A stretch of 24,140 bases of DNA from CAYRJA01 sp964424455. GTDB lineage: Bacteria > Bacteroidota > Bacteroidia > Chitinophagales > UBA10324. A program made the position numbers and the translations under genes. This document shows positions 13,826-22,357 of the stretch, in pieces. The stretch lies in the NCBI GenBank assembly GCA_964424455.1, contig CAYRJA010000041.1, forward strand, positions 1-24,140. The letters run 5' to 3'. How positions within the stretch are numbered: the stretch's first letter is position 1; each line of letters opens with the position of its first letter. A model generated the notes under the pieces. It had not been told where the DNA came from, ran no database searches, and saw only the letters and a program-made list of their open reading frames with translations.

Positions 13826-14443
13826 ATGCAACTACTGAGAAAACACAAAACAGCACAGGGAAATAAGTTTATTATTGAACGCAACAGGATGATTTACTCC
13901 TTAAGTGTTACAGTAATGATAATATTACTTTTTATTCCTTTGATAAATACTTCTGCTCAAAGTGCAGACAATACTGCTACTTCATCCGATGGAAGCAGGC
14001 AGAGGGGTGAAAGTTTGTTTGTTGGAAATATCCGCTTTGTCAATGGAGGTCCCGCATGTAATTCCTGTCATAATGTAAGCATCAAGGGCTTTGTCAGTGG
14101 CGGCGCCCTTGGAAAAGATCTGACACAAGTAATTACAAGGTTAACACCGGCTGGCGCTAAGGCATTTTTTGGAACCAACCCAATGCCAATGCCGCAAATG
14201 CAACATTCTTATGACGGAAAACCATTGACAACAGAGGAAGTAAATGATGTTCTCGCATTTTTAGTTTATTCGGACAACATGGCTAAAACAACACAGCCAA
14301 CATCTGAAGTAGGTAAGCGAATGATTACCGGCGGAATAGTCGGAGTGTTGTGCTTGTTGGTTTTGTTTTCCATTTTCTGGGTAAGGAGAAAGCAAAGACC
14401 GGTGAATTTCAGAGTATTTGAAAGACAAATTAAATCGAGTTAG
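13826..14443 (+). CDS. Second membrane-anchored mono-haem cytochrome c
   Basis: The 205-residue product has an N-terminal hydrophobic segment (about 24-44, ending T-S-A-Q), a haem-binding motif C78-N-S-C81-H82, and a C-terminal transmembrane helix (about 167-187) followed by a basic cytoplasmic tail. A methionine-rich loop, N-P-M-P-M-P-Q-M near residues 118-125, probably supplies the sixth haem ligand. The ATG at 13889 (Met22) would give a more usual signal peptide and is a reasonable alternative start. The gene begins 9 bp after the first cytochrome gene and ends 33 bp before narG. The pair probably carries electrons on the periplasmic side, to or from the membrane subunit NarI or another oxidoreductase; this role is inferred from context. 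Confidence 0.85.
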   Translation: MQLLRKHKTAQGNKFIIERNRMIYSLSVTVMIILLFIPLINTSAQSADNTATSSDGSRQRGESLFVGNIRFVNGGPACNSCHNVSIKGFVSGGALGKDLTQVITRLTPAGAKAFFGTNPMPMPQMQHSYDGKPLTTEEVNDVLAFLVYSDNMAKTTQPTSEVGKRMITGGIVGVLCLLVLFSIFWVRRKQRPVNFRVFERQIKSS

Positions 14444-14476
14444 AAAATAAATATCAATCATAAATAATCTTTTGCT

Positions 14477-17400
14477 ATGAGTTGGATTGAAGATATCATT
14501 TCGCCGAAAACCCGTCAATGGGAAGAGTTTTACCGTAACCGTTTTCAGCACGATCGAATTGTACGAAGTACACATGGTGTAAACTGTACAGGTGGTTGTT
14601 CCTGGCAAATACATGTTAAAGACGGTATCGTTGTTTGGGAAACCCAGCAACTGGATTATCCTTTGTTGGAAAGTTCCCTGCCGCCCTATGAGCCCCGTGG
14701 TTGCCAGCGTGGAATTTCTTATTCATGGTATTTATACAGCCCGTTGAGAATAAAGTATCCCCTGATTCGCGGATCATTACTGGATCTTTTTAGAGAAGAA
14801 AAGGAAAAAGCCGGAGGCAACCCCCTGAAAGCATGGGAGAATTTGCAAAACGATAAGAATAAAAGAAAGCGTTATCAGCGCTCAAGAGGAAAAGGAGGAT
14901 TTCGCAGAGCTACATGGGATGAAGTTCTTGAAATTATTGCTGCATCAAATATTTATACTGCAAAAAAATATGGACCCGATCGTGTAATAGGTTTTTCTCC
15001 TATCCCTGCCATGTCAATGTTGAGTTATGCATCCGGAGCCAGGTTTCTTCAGCTTTTTGGAGGTGTAAATCTTAGTTTTTATGATTGGTATTGTGACCTC
15101 CCCACTCATTTTCCTGAAATGTGGGGTGAACAAACTGATGTTTGTGAAAGCGCTGACTGGTACAATTCAAAAATGATTGCGGATGTGGGTGCATGTCTTA
15201 ATATGACTCGTACACCTGATTGCCATTTCTTTGCCGAATCGAGACATAATGGAACAAAAGCGGTTGTATTCTCACCCGACTTCAGCCAGGTATGTAAATA
15301 TGCAGATCAGTGGGTGGCGCTGCATCCCGGAACAGACAATGCTTTATGGATGGCTGTTACTCATGTAATCCTGAAAGAATATCATCATCAGAAGCAGACA
15401 CCTTATTTTATTGAATACACAAAACAATATACCGACAGTCCATTCTTAGTGCATCTTGAAAAAGAAGGCGATCATTATAAGCCCGGCAAAATGGTTAGGG
15501 CAAATGAAATCGAAAAATGGAAAAATATTGAAAACGGAGATTGGAAGTTTTTGAATATAGATCAGAATTCGGGTGAACTGGTAGTTCCAAAAGGAAGTAT
15601 GGGGCATCGCTATGAAAAAGCCGGAGGCAAATGGAATATGAAACTGGAATGCAGTGAAACAGAAAAGAAATTTGACCCTGTTCTTTCGCTGCTTAATAAA
15701 AATGACGGAGTAGTACAAACAGAGTTTATTGAATATGGATTAGACAATAAATTTCTGAGAGGTGTTCCGGTTAAATATTTGGATACGGTAAATGGAAAAA
15801 TTCCGGTTACAACTATTTATGATTTATTGATGGGTCAATACGGTGTAGATCGGGGATTAGAAGGACAATATCCAAAGGATTATACCGATAAGAATGCTTC
15901 TTATACACCTGCATGGCAAGAGCTTTTTACAGGTATTGATTCTAAAACTGTTTTACAGTTTGCTCATGAATGGGCACAGACTGCAGAGAAAACAAAAGGG
16001 AAATGCATGGTCATCACCGGTGCAGGAGCTAATCACTGGTACCATGCTAATTTAATTTATCGTTCCGCAGCAATGGCATTAGCTCTTTGCGGATGTGTTG
16101 GAAAAAATGGAGGCGGCTTGAATCACTATGTTGGACAGGAAAAGCTGGCACCGGTAGATTCATGGGGCGCTATCACCTTTGCAAAAGACTGGGTACCTGT
16201 TTCCCGTCAACAACAAGCTCCTTTGTGGCATTATATAAATACTTGTCAATACCGTTATGATGGTTTCCATTATCATTATAATCCTGTTCCTGAAAATGAG
16301 TGGAGCCAAAAACATATGGCTGACAGCATCTTCACTTCTGTAAGAAATGGATGGATGCCTTTTTATCCCCAATTCAAAAAGAATTCACTTGATGTTGTAA
16401 GGGAAGCCATTGAGAATGGAGCAAAGACAGAAGAAGAAATAGTGAAATATACTGTAGAGCAACTCAAATCCAGGAAACTGGAATTTGCTGTCAGTGATCC
16501 GGAAGCAGAAGAAAGTTTTCCGAGAGTATGGTATATCTGGAGAGGTAATGCAATTCATGGAAGTATGAAGGGAACAGAATATGCATTGCATCATTACTTA
16601 GGAACACATTCAAATATTATTGCAAAAGATTCTGATGAAAAAACCGAAGATGTAAAATGGCATGATATTGCCCCGGTTGGCAAGTTAGATCTGGTAGTGG
16701 ATTTGAATTTCAGGATGGATTCATCAGCGCTTTATTCTGATATCGTTCTTCCTGCTGCATCCTGGTATGAGAAAGATGATATGAATAGTACGGATATGCA
16801 TTCGTTTATTCATCCTTTAGGTCAGGCAATAGCTCCTGTTTGGGAATCAAAAACAGATTGGGATATATTTAAACAGGTAGCAAAAGCTACCAGTGAAATG
16901 GCAGAGAAATATTATTCGGAGGTGCAAAAAGATATTGTGATGGTGCCGCTTCAACATGATTCAAAAGATGAGATCACTCAACCGACAATTAAGGATTGGT
17001 TTAAAGGAGAATGTGAACCCATTCCGGGTAAGTCCATGCCTAAGTTTACNNNNNNNNNNGGAAAGAGACTATACTCAATTGTATGAAAAATTCATAACAC
17101 TGGGAGAAGCCATCAGGGAGAAAGGATTGGGCGCTCATGGTAACCATTATACCATTGAAGACGAATACGATGAAATGAATTCTTCTTATCATTTTCATCA
17201 AAGAAATTATAAAGGGAAAAAGTTTCCTTCTATACAAGAAGATCAGTGGGCAGCCGATGCGATATTACAACTTTCCACTCTTACTAATGGTAAACTGACG
17301 GTTCAGGCATACAAGAACATGGAAAAGAAAACAGGACTTGTATTAGCTGATTTAGCAGAAGGAAATGAAGATGTAAGAATTCGATTCAAGGATTTGGCTA

Positions 17401-18098
17401 TGCAACCGAGAAGATATAATACATCTCCGGTATGGTCTGGCTTAATGAATAACGGCAGAGCTTATTCTGCATACACTTATAATGTAGAACGACTGGTTCC
17501 GTGGAGAACTCTTAGCGGCAGGCAACACTTTTATCTTGACCACGAATTGTATATAGCTCACGGGGAACATCTGCCCACCTATAAACCTGCTCCCCGTCCT
17601 GAAGTATATGGTGATTTGAGAGAGACATGGAAGAAAGGGAAAGCGGTGGCGCTCAATTATCTTACTCCTCACGGCAAGTGGCACATACACTCTACCTATA
17701 TGGACAATCTGCGTATGCTGACACTATCCCGTGGAATCGAACCTTGTTGGCTGAGTGAGAAAGATGCAGAAATGCTGGGGATTAAAGATAACGATTGGGT
17801 AGAAGTACATAATGATCATGGTGTATATGTAACAAGGGCTGTGGTGAGTTCAAGAATTGCACCGGGAAGTTGTATTGTGTATCATATCCCCGAAAGAACA
17901 ATTGGAATTCCGAGGTCGCAATTGAGGGGTGGCAGCCGTGGCGGAGGTCACAACAGTGTAACACGCATTCACCTGAAGCCGAATTATCTCAGCGGAGGAT
18001 ACGGACAATTTTCTTATCACTTCAATTACTGGGGACCTATTGCGCCACAAAGGGATTCTCATGTGATAGTGAAGAAAATGGAAAAACTGGAATGGTAA
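14477..18098 (+). CDS. narG: Respiratory nitrate reductase alpha subunit NarG (spans a 10-N assembly gap)
   Basis: NarG is the molybdenum catalytic subunit that reduces nitrate to nitrite. The FS0 cluster ligands are present as His33, Cys37, Cys41 and Cys76 (S-T-H-G-V-N-C-T-G-G-C and E-P-R-G-C), and Asp221 (E-Q-T-D-V) matches the molybdenum ligand of E. coli NarG. No twin-arginine signal is present, so the active site should be cytoplasmic. Ten Ns (17050-17059) put the two halves in different frames; with N count a multiple of three (six or nine by comparison with E. coli) the frame is restored, so I treat this as one intact gene of about 1205 residues (E. coli 1247). The residues after Asp221 differ from the usual: V-C-E-S-A-D-W rather than V-P-E-S-A-D-W. 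The narH ATG follows 27 bp after the stop. Confidence 0.95.
17050..17059. other. Assembly gap (10 Ns) inside narG
   Basis: The Ns separate P-K-F from E-R-D-Y. In E. coli NarG the matching segment has three residues between the two blocks, so very little sequence is missing. The run length of ten is a placeholder and creates an artificial frameshift. Confidence 0.95.
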
Positions 18099-18125
18099 AT
18101 AAATTAATTATAAAATAATAAGAAT

Positions 18126-19676
18126 ATGGATGTTCGTTCACAAATAGCTATGGTGTTTCATCTGGACAAATGTATCGGTTGCCATACTTGTAGCATTGCA
18201 TGTAAGAATATTTGGACTGATCGCAAGGGGGCAGAATATATGTGGTGGAATAATGTAGAAACCAAACCGGGTACCGGATACCCCACTAAATGGGAAGACC
18301 AGGAAATATACAGAGGTGGATGGGAAAAGAAGAATGGAAGAGTAGTTTTGAAAGGTACCGGTAAGCGTAGAGGGTTGACCAATATTTTCTATAATCCCAA
18401 CCTTCCGGTAATAGATGATTACTACGAACCCTTTACTTATAAATATCTTGACTTAATCGAATCGCCTGAAGGAGATGTGCAACCTACAGCTCGTCCGGTT
18501 TCCCTGATTACCGGAAAACCTATTGATATAAAGATGGGGCCTAACTGGGATGACGATCTTAGCGGAACTCCCGACTATGCTCGGAATGATCCGAACCTTC
18601 AAAAGTTAAGCCCGGAAGAACAGGAGGTTATGTTTCAGTTGGAAAAAATGGCTTTCTTCTATCTTCCACGTATCTGCAACCATTGTTTAAATCCTGCATG
18701 CGTAGCTTCCTGCCCTTCAGGAGCAATTTACAAAAGAGGTGAAGACGGAGTTGTTTTAATCAATCAGCAGGTATGCCGCGGATGGCGTATGTGTGTAACA
18801 GCGTGTCCTTACAAAAAATCTTATTATAACTGGCATACGGGGAAATCAGAAAAATGTATCCTTTGCTATCCAAGGATAGAAGCAGGATTGGCTCCTGCCT
18901 GTATGCATTCCTGTGTGGGAAGAATTCGCTATTTGGGTGTACTTCTGTATGACGCAGACAAGATTAAAGATACTGTGCATAAAGATGATAATGATTTGCT
19001 GGGTGCTCAGATGGATATGATACTTGATCCATTTGATGAAGAGGTAATAAGAGCTGCCAAGATAAATGGAGTGGCAGATTCGACAATTCATGCAGCACAG
19101 TTTTCTCCCGTTTATAAATATGTAAAAGAGTGGAAGCTGGCATTACCGCTTCATGCAGAATTCCGCACATTACCCATGTTGTTCTATGTACCACCGTTAT
19201 TACCTGTAATGGCTACAGTGAAGCAAGTTGATAATAAAGAAGGTAAAGGAAAAATGAACCCGATTGCAAAGCAATGGGACGAAAACTGGCTTTATGACAC
19301 AAGTACTGAAGAACTATGGGGTACTTTGGATCAGGTGCGTTTTCCATTGAAATATATTGCCAGTTTATTTAGTATGGGAGATGAAGAGGTAATAAAAGAC
19401 AAGTGGAAAAAAATGATGGCTGTGCGTATTCATCGCAGGAGAGTAACGGTTGGAGATGTAAGTGATGAGAAAGCAAACGGAGCGCTGAGAGATGCAGGAT
19501 TAACGGCTGAAATGGCTGATGGGATTTATAATCTGACCTCTCTTGCTAAGTTTGAAGAAAGATTTGTAATACCTCCCGCACACAGAGAACAGGCAATAGA
19601 AATGATTGACTTCACCGGAGACACCAAAGGAGAAACCGGATTTGGGTTTAAGAGTAAGGTCAGAAGAGGTATTTAG
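18126..19676 (+). CDS. narH: Respiratory nitrate reductase beta subunit NarH
   Basis: The 516-residue iron-sulfur subunit (E. coli 512) passes electrons from NarI haems to NarG. All four cluster-binding groups are visible: C-I-G-C-H-T-C-S-I-A-C-K near residue 16, C-N-H-C-L-N-P-A-C-V-A-S-C-P near 185, C-R-G-W-R-M-C-V-T-A-C-P near 218, and C-I-L-C-Y-P-R-I-E-A-G with a later C-M-H-S-C. The Trp in C-R-G-W takes the place of a cysteine, the known sign of the [3Fe-4S] cluster in NarH. Y-V-P-P-L-L-P-V and the C-terminal R-F-V-I-P-P-A-H-R-E are also family features. The gene lies 27 bp after narG and 17 bp before narJ. Confidence 0.97.
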   Translation: MDVRSQIAMVFHLDKCIGCHTCSIACKNIWTDRKGAEYMWWNNVETKPGTGYPTKWEDQEIYRGGWEKKNGRVVLKGTGKRRGLTNIFYNPNLPVIDDYYEPFTYKYLDLIESPEGDVQPTARPVSLITGKPIDIKMGPNWDDDLSGTPDYARNDPNLQKLSPEEQEVMFQLEKMAFFYLPRICNHCLNPACVASCPSGAIYKRGEDGVVLINQQVCRGWRMCVTACPYKKSYYNWHTGKSEKCILCYPRIEAGLAPACMHSCVGRIRYLGVLLYDADKIKDTVHKDDNDLLGAQMDMILDPFDEEVIRAAKINGVADSTIHAAQFSPVYKYVKEWKLALPLHAEFRTLPMLFYVPPLLPVMATVKQVDNKEGKGKMNPIAKQWDENWLYDTSTEELWGTLDQVRFPLKYIASLFSMGDEEVIKDKWKKMMAVRIHRRRVTVGDVSDEKANGALRDAGLTAEMADGIYNLTSLAKFEERFVIPPAHREQAIEMIDFTGDTKGETGFGFKSKVRRGI

Positions 19677-19693
19677 AATAAAATAAAGAGTAA

Positions 19694-20467
19694 ATGGAAA
19701 CAAAAACAGCTATAAAAGAAGAAAAGGTTTTTTTAACAGGACCACTCAAGGTTGATTATGCATTACTGTCGGAATTTTTTATTTACCCGCATAATAAATC
19801 ATACCTGAATAAGGTCAAAGAGATACATAAATACCTTTTATCCCGCGTGCCGGAAGCAGCAGAAGCAATGAATGTTTATTTGACTTTCATTGATCATTCC
19901 ACATTTACAGAAGTACAGGAACTCTTCCTCCGTTCATTTGATGTACAGGCAATCACCACTCTTGATATTGGGTTTATCCTTTTTGGCGAAGATTATAAAA
20001 GAGGACAATTGCTGGTGCATTTAAACCAGGAGCACCGTGAAGCAGGCAATGATTGTGAAACAGAATTATCAGATCATTTGCCCAATGTGCTCCGGTTAAT
20101 TTCTAAAATGAAAGATGAACAATTAAGAAATGAACTTGCGTTGAGATTGGTAATTCCTTCAGTTGAAAAAATGATTGCTGAATTTGATGATAAGAAGATT
20201 GAGAAGAAAGATGAAGTTTATAAAAAGCACTTAAAGACAGTAATAGATTATTCCCCGGTTTACAGAACCGTTTACCAGTCTTTGCTGCAATCCTTAATGA
20301 TAGCTTTAAAAAATGATTTCGGATATCAGCCGTGGATTGAGGGCAGAGATGAGCCAGAGTCTGTTGAAGCACAGATGGAGGGTATGGCTTGTGGGAGTTG
20401 CTCTCACAGCAGTGCGCCGAAAGACTTCGGAGGAATAGTAGAAACCGAATTGAAGATTGAACAATAA
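19694..20467 (+). CDS. narJ: Nitrate reductase assembly chaperone NarJ
   Basis: The 257-residue product belongs to the NarJ/TorD chaperone group, which binds apo-NarG and is needed for molybdenum cofactor insertion and attachment to NarI. The conserved helix block is present: Y-K-R-G-Q-L-L-V-H-L near residues 101-110, followed by E-L-S-D-H-L-P-N-V-L. The N-terminal part contains a Y-P-H segment as in other NarJ proteins. The C-terminal tail has C-G-S-C near residue 235, which I cannot assign to a role. Its order between narH and narI is the standard one. Confidence 0.92.
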   Translation: METKTAIKEEKVFLTGPLKVDYALLSEFFIYPHNKSYLNKVKEIHKYLLSRVPEAAEAMNVYLTFIDHSTFTEVQELFLRSFDVQAITTLDIGFILFGEDYKRGQLLVHLNQEHREAGNDCETELSDHLPNVLRLISKMKDEQLRNELALRLVIPSVEKMIAEFDDKKIEKKDEVYKKHLKTVIDYSPVYRTVYQSLLQSLMIALKNDFGYQPWIEGRDEPESVEAQMEGMACGSCSHSSAPKDFGGIVETELKIEQ

Positions 20468-20484
20468 AAATAAAAATTGTTATT

Positions 20485-21213
20485 ATGGATGCGCTTAATA
20501 CTTTTTTCCTGATTGCTTTACCTTACATCGCCTTAGCTTTGTTTCTGGCAGGTTCAATTTACCGCTATACCAGAATGGGTTTCCAGGTATCATCACTCTC
20601 CTCCCAGTTTTTGGAAGGGCGAAGATTGTTCTACGGCTCCGTTCCCTTTCACTGGGGTGTGTTCTTTTTATTTTTTGGTCACCTGATTGCTTTTCTTTTT
20701 CCAAATAGTGTGTTGGCATGGAATAGTCAGCCGGTGAGATTGATGATTCTTGAGATTACCGCTTTTATTTTTGGTATCAGTATGCTGATAGGGCTGGTCA
20801 ATCTTATGATAAGAAGATACACTACTCCTCGACTAAAATCTGTAACCAATAAAATGGATTTAGTGATATATCTACTGCTTATTACGCAAACTGTTTTTGG
20901 GCTGTGGATTGCCTACAATTTCCGTTGGGGTTCTTCCTGGTTTTCCACTTTGCTTACTCCATATCTGTATTCGATTTTCAAATTTCAACCGGATATTACC
21001 GCTGTAGCTCTATTACCATGGGCGGTAAAAATTCACATCATTGGCGCCTTCACCATCATAGCGCTTATACCATTCTCACGACTCATCCACTTTTTGGTTT
21101 ATCCACTTAATTATTTGTGGCGACCTTATCAGCAAGTTCGGTGGAACTGGAGAAAAACGGCTGTTCGTTCTCCCAGAACGCCATGGTCGCTACAACGCCC
21201 CAAAAACAATTAA
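20485..21213 (+). CDS. narI: Respiratory nitrate reductase gamma subunit NarI
   Basis: NarI is the di-haem b quinol-oxidising membrane subunit. The 242-residue product has five transmembrane helices. The four haem-ligating histidines are present as His56 and His66 (F-H-W-G-V-F-F-L-F-F-G-H) and His184 and His202 (K-I-H-I-I-G ... R-L-I-H-F), matching E. coli NarI His56, His66, His187 and His205. The N-terminal Y-R-Y and the C-terminal R-P-Y-Q-Q-V-R-W also fit. The C-terminal tail is about 15 residues longer than in E. coli and is basic. The downstream gene begins three bases after the stop, so the two are translationally close. Confidence 0.95.
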   Translation: MDALNTFFLIALPYIALALFLAGSIYRYTRMGFQVSSLSSQFLEGRRLFYGSVPFHWGVFFLFFGHLIAFLFPNSVLAWNSQPVRLMILEITAFIFGISMLIGLVNLMIRRYTTPRLKSVTNKMDLVIYLLLITQTVFGLWIAYNFRWGSSWFSTLLTPYLYSIFKFQPDITAVALLPWAVKIHIIGAFTIIALIPFSRLIHFLVYPLNYLWRPYQQVRWNWRKTAVRSPRTPWSLQRPKNN

Positions 21214-21216
21214 GCA

Positions 21217-21666
21217 ATGCTGCTGAACATCGTAACCGATGAACAACTATTAACCAGCCAGATTGTAAAAACCGTATTGTTGTGTCTTATTGCTGTTGGT
21301 ATTATTTTTAATATCATCAGAATATTCAGGTTACAGGAAAATGTAAGAAGAGTAATCAACAGTTGTATTCTTGTAATTTTATGTATAGCCGCATATTTTA
21401 CACTAAAGCAATATATCATTGAATCTTCCCTGCTAAAACACCCGGAATATATTCAGGGGAATACAATTGGCTATTGCAGTGTTACAGGTCTCGGTCAGGG
21501 AATCGAGTTCGAGTATGAGGTAGATGGACAGGTATTTCACAACTGTAACACTTATTATCCGATATCTAAAGACAGTATCAAAGTTCCCGACGGAAAATAC
21601 ATGGTCAGGTATTCAGCTAAATGTATTAGCGAAGGGAGAATGGATTTTAAAATGCCGGTAAAGTGA
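21217..21666 (+). CDS. Two-helix membrane protein of unknown function in the nar operon
   Basis: The 149-residue product has two hydrophobic helices (about residues 16-36 and 46-65) and a soluble C-terminal domain of about 80 residues. The domain has three cysteines (87, 110, 136) and a beta-rich pattern: F-E-Y-E-V-D-G-Q-V-F, then V-P-D-G-K-Y-M-V-R-Y. That G-K-x-x-x-V-x-Y ending resembles small membrane proteins near the DUF3592 group, but I would not assign it. The start is only three bases after the narI stop and it ends 18 bases before the carbonic anhydrase gene, so it is surely part of the operon. It carries two CTGTAACA-type octamers in opposite orientation (cores at 21480 and 21544). 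Confidence 0.7.
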   Translation: MLLNIVTDEQLLTSQIVKTVLLCLIAVGIIFNIIRIFRLQENVRRVINSCILVILCIAAYFTLKQYIIESSLLKHPEYIQGNTIGYCSVTGLGQGIEFEYEVDGQVFHNCNTYYPISKDSIKVPDGKYMVRYSAKCISEGRMDFKMPVK

Positions 21667-21684
21667 ACCAATAAAACAAACCTG

Positions 21685-22317
21685 ATGGATGAAAACTACA
21701 AACAATTACTGTTAAACAATCATCAGTGGGCATTAGAAAAGCGAAAGCAGAATGCTGATTATTTTAACAATCTTTCTCAAGGACAATCACCTGAGTATTT
21801 ATGGATTGGCTGTTCTGACAGTCGTGTGCCGGCTAATGAGGTAACACGGACACAACCGGGTGAAATTTTTGTTCACCGCAACATTGCTAATGTGGTTATT
21901 CAAACCGATATGAACTTGTTGAGTGTATTGTATTATGCAGTAGATATTCTACATGTCAGGCATATTATCGTTTGTGGTCATTACGGATGCGGTGGAGTAA
22001 CTGCTGCTATGCAAAACAAAGACTATGGATTTGTAAACAACTGGTTGCGCAGTATTAAAGAAGTTTATTTTAAATACAAAAATGAGTTAGAGAGAATTAC
22101 AGATACGGAACAAAGAGAAAGGCGTCTGGTGGAACTCAATACAATTGAGCAGAGCAGAAACCTTGGCAAGACACGAATTGTGCAAAGAGCATGGAAAAGC
22201 GGCTATCTGCAAGTGCATTCATGGGTGTTTGATTGTTGCACCGGAATGATAACAGACTTAGATAATAAGGTTACTTCAATAAATGATGTTGAACCCATAT
22301 TCAGGTATGATTTATAA
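21685..22317 (+). CDS. can: Beta-class carbonic anhydrase
   Basis: The 210-residue product is close to E. coli Can (220). Zinc ligands Cys43, His99 and Cys102 (I-G-C-S-D-S-R and G-H-Y-G-C-G-G) and the Asp45-Arg47 dyad are all in place, one residue displaced from E. coli numbering. F-V-H-R-N-I-A-N and the A-V-D-I-L block after it are typical. It interconverts CO2 and bicarbonate in the cytoplasm. It lies inside the nitrate cluster, between the unknown membrane protein and narK, with gaps of 18 and 40 bp. Co-expression with nitrate respiration is therefore likely; whether this reflects pH balance, bicarbonate need or chance is unknown. Confidence 0.95.
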   Translation: MDENYKQLLLNNHQWALEKRKQNADYFNNLSQGQSPEYLWIGCSDSRVPANEVTRTQPGEIFVHRNIANVVIQTDMNLLSVLYYAVDILHVRHIIVCGHYGCGGVTAAMQNKDYGFVNNWLRSIKEVYFKYKNELERITDTEQRERRLVELNTIEQSRNLGKTRIVQRAWKSGYLQVHSWVFDCCTGMITDLDNKVTSINDVEPIFRYDL

Positions 22318-22357
22318 TAATTGAATAACAAAAAAATAAACGACACAAAATATAATC

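Noticed and set aside
16956..18098. Separate gene for the second half of narG, or a true pseudogene
   Set aside because: The break coincides exactly with the N run, and the two halves join cleanly against E. coli NarG with a missing length divisible by three.
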